Source: Tranzscheliella williamsii
Taxonomy: Eukaryota > Basidiomycota > Ustilaginomycetes > Ustilaginales > Ustilaginaceae
Direction of reading: 5' to 3'
Assembly (NCBI GenBank): GCA_023212725.1
Contig: JALBYF010000065.1
Coordinates: 1-64,000, forward strand
Length of the DNA stretch: 64,000 nucleotides
The notes under the pieces are model-generated. The model made no database searches, was not told the origin of the DNA, and was given only the letters and a program-made list of their open reading frames with translations. Both the position numbers and the translations under genes were made by a program. Positions 22,303-32,628 of this stretch are shown here, piece after piece; within the stretch, counting starts at the first letter, position 1; each line of letters opens with the position of its first letter.

Positions 22303-25300
22303 ATGCCGTCTCACCACTCCTCTTCGTCCAGGCGTGTTCCGCTTGAGGAATCGCGAGCCGCGAACCGGTCCATCTCGGCGTCTTTTGCAGGCACCAAAGC
22401 CTCCCTCTCTTCGTCGAGCGCCTCGTCGCGCAAGAGCACGTCGGCCGCTTCACACTCATCCTCCTCCAAGTCACGTACAGCATCAGGGAAACACAAGCGC
22501 CGCTTTGATGACGATGACGACATTGAAGAGCAAGACGAGCAGGATGACGGTGCAAGCGACAGCTATGAGGAGGAGCGTCCTTCGAAAAACAACACGCGAA
22601 ACAAGCCCGCCCTCACTTCCAAGCCAAGCTCTGGCCAGAATAGCCACCAGGCATCTGCGAACAATCACGCCAACAAGTCCATTCTGGCCCGCTCCAACCC
22701 AAATGTCTCTCTGCTCATGGCGGGGGGCCCCAATACCAGCGTTGCTTTCCAGAACTCCCGTGTAGCAGCTCTTGCCCGCTCACACGCGGCCGAAAATGCT
22801 TCGATCATCATGCGTCCGCGTGGCCAAGCGCAAGCCGGACTTCCGGCCAATGTAGTGGCTGCAGCCTCATCCGATCCCAGTGCTGCCGCCGCCGCTTCGG
22901 CTGCCATCCGTGTCGATACGTCCAGCTTTGAAGAGTGGATGAAGATGGCGACAGACAATAAAATCAACTCGACCAACACCTGGTCCTTTGCCCTGATCGA
23001 CTACTTCCACGACATGTCACTTCTCAGAAATGAGAGCGGTGACGGCAGCATCAACTTCCAGAAGGCTTCCTGCACGTTGGATGGCTGCGTCAAGGTCTGG
23101 ACGTCGCGTGTCGACTCGGTCGTCGTAGAAACCGGCAAGCTTCTCTCGGGCTTGCAGGATGACCTCGACCAAGCAGCGGGTAAAGACAAGCGCAGTAAGC
23201 AGGGAGCTGGCGACGACGACGACGATGACGACGACGTCGACGATGATGGAGAAGCCATCACGACGCGTAAGAAGAAGCGTAACAAAGAGGCCACCTTGGC
23301 TAAGAATTTCTCTCAAATCCAGGTCAAGAAGTTCGACCTTGAATTCACTGTGGATCCCCTGTTCAAGAAGACTTCAGCCGATTTCGATGAGGGCGGAGCC
23401 GGAGGTCTCCTGATGAATCACCTCTGCGTTGACTCCAGCATGCGTGTGGTCTTTGATGCCAGTGACGTCGCCGGCGTCGGCGGAGACGATGACATGACCG
23501 ACACCTTGGCCGTGGGGGAAGACGGCGAGGTGAACGACACGGCTACGCGGGGCGACGAGACCGAGCCGATTCGCGACATGGTCGACCTGACCAAACTGAG
23601 GGCCAAGCTCTTCAATCCGGAAGATTTCCTCGATCCCAACAACGCACCAGGAGACACCCAACAGCTTCTGACTGGCCGCGTCCTATGTCCTACCCTGTGC
23701 AACTTTCGTTTCTCCAAGGATGACGATACTCCTTTTGGCGTTGGCCTCGACGAGTGCAGCCAACAAAGCTTCCCTGCTATGGATGTCGAACAAGGCTTTG
23801 GCGTCCCTCTTTCCTCTACTTATCGCGCTGCCTCGGAGGAATTTGTTGGCGCTTTCCAAGATGACCTAGATCCGCTAGGGGAAGACAATGGCGAGGGAGG
23901 AGGCAATGTCGACTTTTTCATGAATGCCGGAAACGGTGCGCCGATGGATGACGATGACGACGGCAACGGCGGCGACAATGACGGACTCGACTTTTTTGAT
24001 GCGCCCGAGTCTGCTCCTGCCTTCCGACATGGAGGCCTGGCTGTTCTTGATGGCACTACGGGTGATGTGAACGGCTATGGCCCCTTTGACCCTTCGGCTG
24101 GGCCTTCATCAGAGCTCGTCATGGCCATGGCATTCAATGCCGACGGTCAGGCGACGGAGGATGGTGACGGCGAAAATGCAGGAAATCTGTTCGATTACTT
24201 TGACCGACGCCTTATGCGCAACTGGGCCGGACCCGAGCACTGGAAGCTGTCGAGAGTTACCGCAGTCGGCCCTCTTGGGGTCGGCGGAACCAACGGAGCT
24301 ACCGCAGCTTCCAAGGCAGACGCGGTAGCGCGGAAGGAAAGCAAAAAGAGCAAGGAACCCTTTGTGATCGACTTTTTATCAGAGGAGGGTGCCGTCAACG
24401 CTAAGGAGATCTTCGAGCCTGCCAAGCAAGCGGCAAGCATTTCCCTCCCAGCCAGCTCGCGAGCCAAGATGAACTCACTTGCTTCCTCGTCCAAGGACGC
24501 TTATCTCTTACCGGAGGATCGCCACTTTAGCTCGAAACAGCTATTGCGACTCTTCCTGAAGCCTAGGGTAGCGATCAACATGCGGCGCAAAGGCGCCGGT
24601 GGACGCTCCGCCGGCGGTGTGGATGAACAGCTCTGGGCCGCAGCTGCCGCCGATGGCGACGACATGGACGGTATGGGAGGCGGAGACGATGGGGGAATGC
24701 CGTTCGACACCCAGTTCTTCCATGATGCCGAGGATGGCTTTGACGCCAACGGCGGAGCAGGCGGTATGGACGAGTCGCCGGCGATCGCGGCATCTAATGG
24801 CGACCTTGAGGACGAAGATCTGCTGCAGACGATGCAGGCCCTCAATCGGGTCCGACCGGAATACGTTAACTACGCCAAAAAGGCGAAACGTGTAGATATC
24901 AAGAAGCTCAAGGAGAACATCTGGCGGGAACTGGCCATCCCAGAGTTGTCCGAAAAGCCTGTCACCGCAGACTCGGACAGCGTCGATGACTCGATGGAGT
25001 CCGTTGCCACCGCTTCAACGAAGCGAGAGGACGCTAGGACGTTCAGCTCGATTTTGTCCGGCCTCAAGAAGGCATATACGCAGGAGACGCTAGAGGAGAT
25101 CTCGACGTCGTTCTGTTTCATTTGCCTCCTGCATCTGGCCAACGAGGAGGGCCTGGAGCTGAGCACAGGGGGCGAAGACCGCTTGAACGCACTGCGCTCG
25201 AAACGCAGCCGGAAGAGCAGCACGCCGACGCCGCGAGACGGCGTGCTCGGGCCGCTCGGCACCGGCAGGATCATTCGGAGCAGCAAAGACGACGACGATC

Positions 25301-25431
25301 TGGGCGGCGAGGAGGACGAGGATGAGGATAACGACCAAGGCGGCGAAGGCTACGAAGAAGATGAGCTCCGCGTTGGCAAGCTCGAGCTGTTACGCATCCT
25401 GAAAGACCCCCTCGCCTTCAGGTCTGCCTGA
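22303..25431 (+). CDS. BRN1: Condensin complex subunit 2 (CAP-H/Barren/Brn1)
   Basis: This 1,042-aa single-exon protein is the kleisin of condensin, which bridges the Smc2/Smc4 heads and compacts mitotic chromosomes. Diagnostic Barren-family blocks are visible. The N-terminal one is NKINSTNTWSFALIDYFHDM with FQKASCTLDGCVKVWTSRVD (about residues 225-275). Also visible are VKKFDLEFTVDPLF, and the C-terminal TFSSILSGLKKAYTQETLEE with STSFCFICLLHLANEEGLEL, the winged-helix end that contacts Smc4. Long Asp-rich runs lie between the blocks. The protein is longer than yeast Brn1 (754 aa), mainly from disordered acidic linkers and a Ser-rich head. The start at 22303 is the first ATG. Confidence 0.95.
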   Translation: MPSHHSSSSRRVPLEESRAANRSISASFAGTKASLSSSSASSRKSTSAASHSSSSKSRTASGKHKRRFDDDDDIEEQDEQDDGASDSYEEERPSKNNTRNKPALTSKPSSGQNSHQASANNHANKSILARSNPNVSLLMAGGPNTSVAFQNSRVAALARSHAAENASIIMRPRGQAQAGLPANVVAAASSDPSAAAAASAAIRVDTSSFEEWMKMATDNKINSTNTWSFALIDYFHDMSLLRNESGDGSINFQKASCTLDGCVKVWTSRVDSVVVETGKLLSGLQDDLDQAAGKDKRSKQGAGDDDDDDDDVDDDGEAITTRKKKRNKEATLAKNFSQIQVKKFDLEFTVDPLFKKTSADFDEGGAGGLLMNHLCVDSSMRVVFDASDVAGVGGDDDMTDTLAVGEDGEVNDTATRGDETEPIRDMVDLTKLRAKLFNPEDFLDPNNAPGDTQQLLTGRVLCPTLCNFRFSKDDDTPFGVGLDECSQQSFPAMDVEQGFGVPLSSTYRAASEEFVGAFQDDLDPLGEDNGEGGGNVDFFMNAGNGAPMDDDDDGNGGDNDGLDFFDAPESAPAFRHGGLAVLDGTTGDVNGYGPFDPSAGPSSELVMAMAFNADGQATEDGDGENAGNLFDYFDRRLMRNWAGPEHWKLSRVTAVGPLGVGGTNGATAASKADAVARKESKKSKEPFVIDFLSEEGAVNAKEIFEPAKQAASISLPASSRAKMNSLASSSKDAYLLPEDRHFSSKQLLRLFLKPRVAINMRRKGAGGRSAGGVDEQLWAAAAADGDDMDGMGGGDDGGMPFDTQFFHDAEDGFDANGGAGGMDESPAIAASNGDLEDEDLLQTMQALNRVRPEYVNYAKKAKRVDIKKLKENIWRELAIPELSEKPVTADSDSVDDSMESVATASTKREDARTFSSILSGLKKAYTQETLEEISTSFCFICLLHLANEEGLELSTGGEDRLNALRSKRSRKSSTPTPRDGVLGPLGTGRIIRSSKDDDDLGGEEDEDEDNDQGGEGYEEDELRVGKLELLRILKDPLAFRSA

Positions 25432-25615
25432 GCCATTCCGACCATCCCCGCGCCTCGCCAGCCATACCACGTCCTTTTGTTGCTCCACCTACACCTGCGA
25501 TCGTGTCTACGCTCCCCATTGTACAACAGTCCACATCGGTGTCTCGATGTTATAGTATCTACTACAGGCGATGGCCTCCTGCATGAAGCCCTGCGTGACG
25601 CTATTGTACAGCCGG

Positions 25616-26329
25616 TCAGGTGTCTAGCGGATGGAGCTTGGCGTTGTGGAGGGGCGCGAGCCTTTCTTGTTCCCTTGCTAGCCACCACTGTGCGTCCCAG
25701 CCGGGGAAGACGAGGCCGAGTTCCCTGGCGGCGGAGGCGGGGGCGTCGGAGCCGTGGAAGCCGTTTCTGGTGTCGCCGAGGCCGTAACGGGCGCGGAGGC
25801 AGTGGGGGTTGGACCACTTGGCTTGGTACGCCTTGGTGGGGCCGAGCATGGTGCGCCAGCGGGAGATGGCTTGGGGACCGTAGAGCGCGAGTGCGAGCGC
25901 AGGCGCGCTCATCATGCCGACGACGAGGCGGTCGTAGTAGAACCGCCCGCGATGCTCCGCGTAGAACGCATGCGCATCGGCCGACGTCCAGAAGAGCCGC
26001 CTGCTGCGCGCGATCTGCCGTCAGCGCACAGGCACCAGCGCAGTGTCAGTTGCCCACATCGCAATCGCCACAGCGCCACACGCAGCACTCACATTCAGAC
26101 CCGACTGCTTGATCTCCTTCAGCACCGCAGACACGTCCGGCGCATACGCACACACCGACGGCTTCACCAGCGCCAGCGTCATTTGCAGCTCCTCGCCCGC
26201 CGTCCTCGTCCCCGACACCGCCGCAGACGCATCGATAATCGTCCGCATCGCTCGCGCACTCGTCGCCACACCGCGCAGCCCCAACCCCAACCCTGTCAAC
26301 GCAGCGGAACCCATCGCCATCGCGCGCAT
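25616..26329 (-). CDS. Nucleoside diphosphate kinase, NME6-like
   Basis: Two exons: 26093-26329 (start uncertain) and 25616-26014. The 78-nt intron (GTGAGT...GCAG) contains an in-frame stop. The joined protein has LQMTLALVKPSVCAY, then LNIARSRRLFW, FYAEHRGRFYYDRLV, WRTMLGPTKAYQAK and the active-site block TRNGFHGSDAPASAARE, whose His takes the phosphate. The details (FYAEHRGRFYYDRL, MLGPT) match NME6, a mitochondrial-associated group, better than the cytosolic NDK. The start at 26329 gives 211 aa with an Arg-rich, acid-free N-terminus that suits mitochondrial import. Upstream in-frame ATGs at 26482 and 26641 are alternatives. The last third is extremely GC-rich. Confidence 0.85.
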
Positions 26330-27113
26330 CGGCCCACCCGACAACGCAAGCGCGCAACCCGTCTCGGCAGGAACGGCCGAAGCACGCATCGCTCGGATCA
26401 CGCCGTTAGACACACTCGGTACCTCCGCCGCCGATGTGCTTGTAGCAAAGCGTGGGAGTGTGACAAGGCAGAGGGTGAGCATCGAGGCAGCGGCCACTCC
26501 GAAGGTGGAGGCACGGCGAAGCCCAAGCACGAAGCACCCACGCCAGCGAGCCTCGTGCGTGTGAGAGCGGGCGCCGCTTACGTGGAAATTGCTAAGCAGG
26601 AACGCCTGCCAGACGCGGAGGTACGCGAGATCGAGGATCATCTGCTCCTCGCCACGCTTCTCGCTTCCTCCCACCACCCGGACTGCTGGTTAGCGTGACC
26701 GCCATCTCCCCTCATCCGCCCACAAAGGCCTCGGTCTGGACCTTGCCGGCCTCGCCTGCAACGTGAAGAAAAAAAAGCGAGCCTACATCTCAAATTCATC
26801 TCTGGTTCGTCGGGCATTTGGTGCTTGCGATTGAAACAAGCGCGGCAGGTGTCGACCTAGCTCGATCCGGTCGTGTCCTCCCCGCACACCGGCTGTTCTT
26901 TGGCGTGAGATCAGGCCGCCTCGCGAGCAGTCGTTGTTTGTAGCCGCTGCTGACGTCAGCATCGTTGCCGTCCGGAGCTCGCATGCCTTCCTTGGCGATA
27001 CGGTTCGCTGCACTACGCACCCATCCGGCCCTCACGCCTACAGCTCCGTCCCACTACGGCAGGATCTACAGCAGCTGCCGGTGCGACGAGCCCGTGCCCT
27101 TGTGTTGCAGAAG
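26330..27113. other. Divergent intergenic (NDK/SPT20)
   Basis: The NDK start could lie further right within this stretch (26482 or 26641). Otherwise there is no independent gene. A CRE-type palindrome is at 26949-26960. Confidence 0.4.
26949..26960. promoter_or_regulatory. GCTGACGTCAGC palindrome upstream of SPT20
   Basis: This is a 12-base perfect palindrome containing the ATF/CREB core TGACGTCA. It lies 154 bases upstream of the SPT20 start codon and so is a candidate bZIP site. Confidence 0.4.
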
Positions 27114-29372
27114 ATGGCGACCACGGCGTCCGTGTACAACACTTCACGCACCACACGCCAGATCCTGCGCCGGCACCGCAAGGACAACCCCTCTCTCATC
27201 CTCCATCTGCACAACAATCACTTCCGCTTCGAACGCCAAAATGGCATGTTCCTCTTCGATTCGCCCGTCAAGGCGTTTCTCGGCTACATCCGTGATCAGA
27301 GGGTGCCCTCCGATCTGATTGACGTGCTCACCGAGTCAGGCATCCAGTTCTTTGAGGGCTGTCTGCTCGTCGAAGTGCACGACCACCGCAGCCATTCCAT
27401 CAGCAATGATTCTGCGTTGAGTTCAGACGAGTTGCACGGCCTCAGTGGCGGTGTACATCACACCCAAGCCGGACCAGAGACACTTCCAGGCGGGTTAGGC
27501 AGCAAGGGCGGATTGGCATCCAGCCTCTTCTACCTGCAGGAAGGCGGCAGGTATGGAGCAAAGAAAGTGGTTGGCGCCGGCTCGTCGGATTCTGCCGGAG
27601 CTGCAGGCGCTGGCGTCGAAATCTACCGGATCGTCCTGCATCCCACTTCGGAGACATTATGGGCCGACATCAAGATGCTAGACGATATGGCCGGCGGACT
27701 ATGGAGCGATCAGGAGGCACTCGAGGTCGAAGCCAAGATTCTCTCTCTCACTGCCCCTCCGCTCTGCCTCACACCGGATCCGCAGGCCACGCGGATCGCC
27801 AACTTGATGCTCAGCTCTACGGCGCTGCCATCCGCCTACAGCCCTTCGAAAGATTCTCCGTTCAGGACCGGAAAGAAACGCGGCGCCAACTCGATCGAGA
27901 TGGAGAAGGAAGAGATGAACCGCCAGCGCAGGGAGAAGATCATGCGGCTCATGCAGCATGGCCTCAAAACTGCCGGTGCGGGCGTTCCAGCCTCGGCAGC
28001 CGGGATGGGCTCCGCCAACGCCGATGTGCCGTCAGCCGTGGGCGCGCCGCTTCTCAGCGCGCAAGGTGCAGGCGCATCCTCGGCCGCCACCGCATTTGTA
28101 CCCACCTTTGGCCGTATGGCGTTCATCGAGCGGTGGAGGATGGGCCGCAACGGCCCTGCCCCCGGCGCCGCGGCAAGCGCGGCCCCCGCCAACGGCACCA
28201 GCGCGTCCTCCACCAAGCCTGGCAAGGATGCCAAGTCAGGAGACAAGGACGACGGAGCCGACGCCGCCAATTCCTCCGCCAAAAAACCGCCGTCCAAGAA
28301 AAAGAAAAAGGCACAGCGAGAAAAGGAAGAGGCTGAGGCGGCCGCAGCCGCGGAGGCCGCCAAGAAAAAGGCCGAAGAAGAAGCCGCCGCCGCCGCCAAG
28401 AAGCCAAAGAAGAAGATGACGAAGAAGGAGCGGGAGGAGAAAGAGCGCAAGGAAAAGGAAGAAAAGGAGAAGGCCGAGAAAGAGGAGCAGGAACGCAAGG
28501 AGCGGGAGGCAGCCCTTGCCGCCGCCGCCAAGCCGGCCAAAGGCAAGAGCAAGAAGAAGCAGAAGGAAGAAGCGGCTGCGGCTGCTGCTGCTGCTGCCGC
28601 TGCTGTCACCGCTGGAGACGCCGTGCCAGCTGGTGCGAACGGCAAGAGCCCAGCCAAGACCAAGGCCAACGGCGATTTGCCTGCGCCGGACAGCCCGGAC
28701 AAGGACAAGAAGGGGTCGCCGAAGAAGACGGCAGGCAAGAAGCCTGCTGGGGCGGCCGCGGGCGGGACGATGGCTGGCAAGAAGCCAAAGACGCCTGCCA
28801 AGTCGGACAAGAAGCTGGGGCTCGCGGCGGGCGAGGCGAACGCGTCGCACGGCACGCCGGTGCTGGGGAGCGCGACGCCGTCGGTCCAGTCTACGCCCAC
28901 GCCGGCGCACCGCTCGATACCGTCGCAGCCGCAACAGCAGCAGCAGCAGCAGCAGCAACAGCAGGCGGCGGCGGCGGCGGGGATGTTTGGCGGTCTCCCG
29001 GGGCAGATGCCGTATGGCGCGGGCGGGGGGTGGGGCCAGATGGGTGCCTACCCGGGGACGAGCAGCGCGGCGGCGATGCCCGGCCTCGGCACCGTGCCGT
29101 TCGGCGCAAACGGGATGATGGGCTTCCCCGGCGCGGCCAACATGGGCATGGGCAACATGAACAACATGTCGCAGATGATGGGCCTCATGCTCCCCGGCAC
29201 CGCCGGCACTGCCCCCGCCGGCACCTTCCCCGGCATGCCTGCCTTCCACCAGCCCATCGCACAGCCCCAGCAGCCGCTCCCCCACCAGAACGGCACCCCC
29301 GCCCCCAACACCGTCGACCTCCCCGTCGGCGTCGGCCTCGCTGGCCTCGCCAACTGGGGCGCCGGCACGTAA
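27114..29372 (+). CDS. SPT20: SAGA complex subunit Spt20
   Basis: The start is the ATG at 27114 (MATTASVYNTSRTTRQ), the first in the frame, giving 752 aa. The Spt20 domain occupies about residues 15-235: RRHRKDNPSLILHLHNNHFR, DVLTESGIQFFEGCLLVEVH and YRIVLHPTSETLWADI. Spt20 is an architectural subunit of SAGA, which acetylates and deubiquitinates histones and helps load TBP. The region after about residue 380 is low complexity: Lys/Glu/Ala-rich runs of likely helix, a polyglutamine run coded at about 28931-28965, and a Gly/Met/Pro-rich end with many GMGN-type units. Such tails are common activator-contact segments. The 3' third is GC-rich and shifts from G to C on the coding strand near 29070. 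Confidence 0.9.
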   Translation: MATTASVYNTSRTTRQILRRHRKDNPSLILHLHNNHFRFERQNGMFLFDSPVKAFLGYIRDQRVPSDLIDVLTESGIQFFEGCLLVEVHDHRSHSISNDSALSSDELHGLSGGVHHTQAGPETLPGGLGSKGGLASSLFYLQEGGRYGAKKVVGAGSSDSAGAAGAGVEIYRIVLHPTSETLWADIKMLDDMAGGLWSDQEALEVEAKILSLTAPPLCLTPDPQATRIANLMLSSTALPSAYSPSKDSPFRTGKKRGANSIEMEKEEMNRQRREKIMRLMQHGLKTAGAGVPASAAGMGSANADVPSAVGAPLLSAQGAGASSAATAFVPTFGRMAFIERWRMGRNGPAPGAAASAAPANGTSASSTKPGKDAKSGDKDDGADAANSSAKKPPSKKKKKAQREKEEAEAAAAAEAAKKKAEEEAAAAAKKPKKKMTKKEREEKERKEKEEKEKAEKEEQERKEREAALAAAAKPAKGKSKKKQKEEAAAAAAAAAAAVTAGDAVPAGANGKSPAKTKANGDLPAPDSPDKDKKGSPKKTAGKKPAGAAAGGTMAGKKPKTPAKSDKKLGLAAGEANASHGTPVLGSATPSVQSTPTPAHRSIPSQPQQQQQQQQQQQAAAAAGMFGGLPGQMPYGAGGGWGQMGAYPGTSSAAAMPGLGTVPFGANGMMGFPGAANMGMGNMNNMSQMMGLMLPGTAGTAPAGTFPGMPAFHQPIAQPQQPLPHQNGTPAPNTVDLPVGVGLAGLANWGAGT
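28931..28965 (+). repeat. CAG trinucleotide run coding polyglutamine in Spt20
   Basis: CAG/CAA repeats code about 11-12 Gln followed by a GCG run coding Ala. Length polymorphism between strains is likely but cannot be seen here. Confidence 0.8.
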
Positions 29373-29535
29373 ACCCCCTCCCCACCCTCCCCATAGTGTA
29401 TCAACCATTAGTGTACTTGTATCCCTCGGAACGCGGCGTCACACGCACAGCCATAGCCATACCCATTTGCCGGTTCGACACGCCAGACGCAGCTATGCTC
29501 TCTTTTGCTTCGTGCAGGGAGTACAGGGCGGACAT

Positions 29536-31218
29536 TTAGCGCGCGGTGGTGCCTCCGTCGAGCGTGAGAATGGTACCGGTGGACCAGGGTGCGTCTCTGG
29601 CGAAGTACCTGTGGGGTGGCAAGCGGGATGGTCAGCGGAGGGGGGGGAGTTGCCGAAGGTGGGGTGGACGTACATGACGGATTTGGCGATGTCGCGGGCG
29701 ACGCCACGGTGAGGCCACCAGGTGGTACGGAGGGCGTTGAGGGCTGGGGCGAGGTTGGCGGTCATGGCGGTGTCGAGGTAGCCGGGGCAGACGGCGTTGA
29801 CGTTGATGCGGTGGGGCGCATAGTCGCACGCCACCTCGCGCGTTAGGTTGATCACGGCTGCCTTGGAGGCGCAGTACGCGGGCTCGCCCGGCCCGCCGAT
29901 CAGGCCGTGGATCGAGGCAATCTGCACGATCGTCCCGCGCGACCCGCGCCCGCCCGCATCCCCCTCCCGCCGCCCCGCCGTCGCCAGCCCCGGCGCCCGC
30001 TCACCCCCAAACGCCACCCGCAAACCCACCTGCCCATCACCCCCAACACGATCCAGATCCTCCTCGACATCCGCCGGAAACGCGACCGGCTCTTGCTTCA
30101 GCATCTGCCGCACCTGCTCTCCACACCCATCCCGCAAGATGCAATCTCGGTCAGCACTGCCCCACTCTCCAGGCGCCTCATCCGGGCCGAGCACGCCCGC
30201 TACTCACCGCAAGCTTGGTGCCGATAAAGACACCCTTGACGTTGATGTCCATAATCTTGTCAAACACATCGAGCGACTCGTGTTCGATGCCGCCGCTGCA
30301 AGTAGACGGCCAGTAGGCAAGGGACTGTCAGAACGCCACCCTAGCCTACCCCGGCATGAGCGCCCATCGATGCGGCTGAACTTACGAAAAGGCGGCGATG
30401 CTGTTCGGGCAAGATATGGGCGCAGGGGTGTGAATGTGCTGGCCGGCAGGCGCACTATGGGCGCAAGGCAGCGATGAGGATGGGCTGAAAGAGGCTTACC
30501 CAGCATTGTTGACGAGGCTATTGAGGAGGGGACGGACAGACGGGCGGACGGGCGTCAGTGGCGGGGGCAAGCGGCGGGAGCACGAGCTGCTAGACTTACA
30601 TGTCGAGGCGGCCGTCGCCAAGCTTGACGACCTTGTCGATGGCGGACTGGAACTCGGTCTCGGACCGGACGTCAAGCTCTTGGAACTCGGCCTTGCCTCC
30701 AAGACGGCTGATGACTGCACCGGCGACGCGAGCGGAGTGGGCCAAAGGCAGACAGTTTGAGTCGTCTGAGCTCGCCTAGCTGCCGGGCCAATCAGCTGGC
30801 GGAAAAGAGACTCACGCTCATGGGTAGGCACGTGTTGGGATCCTTCCATGCTCGTGGTGTGAGCGTCGACAGGCTCGGGCCGCTTCGAGCGTAGCAGAAG
30901 GACGCGCATACGCACATGGAATATGCGGTGAGCCAAGGCGGCCTCGTCTGCGGTTCAGCTGCGGTACTTACCAAGTCGGTACATAGGACCTTTGCGCCCG
31001 ATCGGGCGAGGTGGAGAGCCTAGCAGTCCGCGTAGCGTCATACACGCAAGAGACAACAATACGGCTACATCAGAGACACATATGGTAAGGCACACGCGGC
31101 GAGTCGGAAGGCTTACCGTCTGACGCCCGATGCCAGAGGATGAGCCAGTGATGAGAGCGGTCCGGCCAACCAGGCTGAGAGAGACCGGAAGGGCCTTTGC
31201 AAACGAGGCGAACGACAT
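29536..31218 (-). CDS. Short-chain dehydrogenase/reductase, seven or more exons
   Basis: Supported exons (5' to 3'): 31117-31218, 30600-30765 (left edge firm, right edge tentative), 30500-30517, 30208-30295, 29674-30113 and 29536-29608. At least one more exon between 30816 and 31080 is expected but could not be resolved. The assembled protein has the SDR cofactor motif TGSSSGIG, then GGKAEFQELDV, LVNNAG on an 18-nt exon, IMDINVKGVFIGTKLA, the catalytic Ser in QIASIHG and the YCASK active site. It ends TGTILTLDGGTTAR. It is likely an NAD(P)-dependent oxidoreductase; the substrate is unknown. An unusual insert of about 50 residues, rich in Gly, Arg and Glu, precedes the catalytic Ser strand. 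Convergent with SPT20. Confidence 0.85.
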
Positions 31219-31608
31219 AATGGATGGAAATCAACTGGGGAACAACAGATGGGGGGCCCAACGATAGCGGCGAGGGCCTCTTCTTATGCTGTCACTGGCA
31301 GCCAGTATCATGAACGGCTTTAGCTCAGACAGAGACGCACCCAAGCGATACAGTCCCAGACACAATGCAGGTCGCGAGCTTTGGCGTCTTGATGAGAGAG
31401 GCGCCATGTGGGGTGACGTGACGTCGATGTGCCCCAGGATGCCGAGGACCGGCAGTGCAGGTGGCTGTCAGTAGTACTGTAGCAGTATGGCCATGGAGCA
31501 GTCATCAGTGGAACGGCAAGCTTGGACCACCCTTCATTATTATTACTTGCCCACGTCGACATGCACTCCGCTCGCGACCGGCGTCCACTTCGGCCAACTA
31601 CGAGTACA

Positions 31609-31667
31609 CCGGCCATGATTTTATTCGGTCTAACAATACCGGCCATCACCTTTTCGGTCTAACAATA
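31609..31667 (+). repeat. Tandem duplication of about 30 bp, two copies
   Basis: The units at 31609-31638 and 31639-31667 share CCGGCCAT and TTCGGTCTAACAATA, differing in the centre by substitutions and one deleted base. Confidence 0.75.
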
Positions 31668-32370
31668 CAGCCGCCCTTTGCTTACACTCACGTGAGAGAA
31701 GGATGTCCGATCGAACATGGCTATCAGCCAGATTACCCCGATTTCCCAAAATGTGCTTTGACTCGGAATTCGAATGGCGCCTGGGTATGCAAGAACTGCA
31801 CCTCCGCAGCGTGACTTTTTCGCTCGCATCAGAGCGCCGCAGGACAAGAGAAGCAAGACCCCGACTTTCGAAGCTAAGTTAAGAGCAGCACCGACAGCCG
31901 AGCTGTATACCAGCTCACTATCGGCCATTCGCCCTGAGTTGGCAGCCATCCGTTCTGCCGACTGCTACACAACCGGTGGCAGCCACTGTATAGAATCACA
32001 ATCTTGGATCGTCCACTATACCGGATTCTGTTCTCACACGTTTTTGTCCCTGAGCCGCCTCCCCCCTTCTTCACGCACACAACCATTCACACTCACACTC
32101 ACAACCGTGACGTGCTTTGCTCTCCATCCCTCTTCCTTTCTATCTTGCTGACGGCGCCCTACCCGCTGTACGCTTCTTTTCAGCCGCTGCCGCGCGTGAT
32201 GCGACTGCGCTGATCATACCATTAATTCCGCCGTCAATCTCCACTCCGTGATACGCTGTCACTCGTCCCAACTAACACGTGGATGCGAGCTGATCATTCC
32301 CAGCCCATGCACGGCGGCAAGAAGACAAGCGGCAACGGACCCAGTCGAAGTCAAACTCAAGCAGACAACC

Positions 32371-32416
32371 GCATTCACACTCACACTCACGCTCACACTC
32401 CGACCGAGACTCACAC
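32371..32416 (+). repeat. CACACT/CTCACA simple repeat
   Basis: Imperfect 6-base units lie about 210 bases upstream of the start of the large disordered protein. A shorter similar run is at 32084-32106. Confidence 0.7.
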
Positions 32417-32628
32417 TCGGTATTTGAATTTCAGCTGGCATTCTTTTTGGATTGAGCCTTCCGTGACCTTTTCGCGTTAGCTTACTTACTTTACAACCAC
32501 TTCCGTTGCATTGCATCGTCCTTCTTGTGGCCACTGTCGCTGTTGCTGCTCTCCCTATACCCTTCCCGACCCGCTTGTTGATCCGCTTTGTACTCTATGG
32601 CACCGTTCGTTGTCTCGTCTGCGATCGT

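Larger units (their letters stand above)
31219..32628. other. Divergent intergenic region, 1.4 kb
   Basis: No supported gene. It contains a tandem duplication at 31609-31667 and CACACT-type short repeats around 32084-32106 and 32371-32416, and has moderate AT content. Confidence 0.5.

Noticed and set aside
31320..31345. tRNA A-box-like TAGCTCAG motif
   Set aside because: No matching B box (GGTTCGAATCC type) or cloverleaf follows at the right distance.
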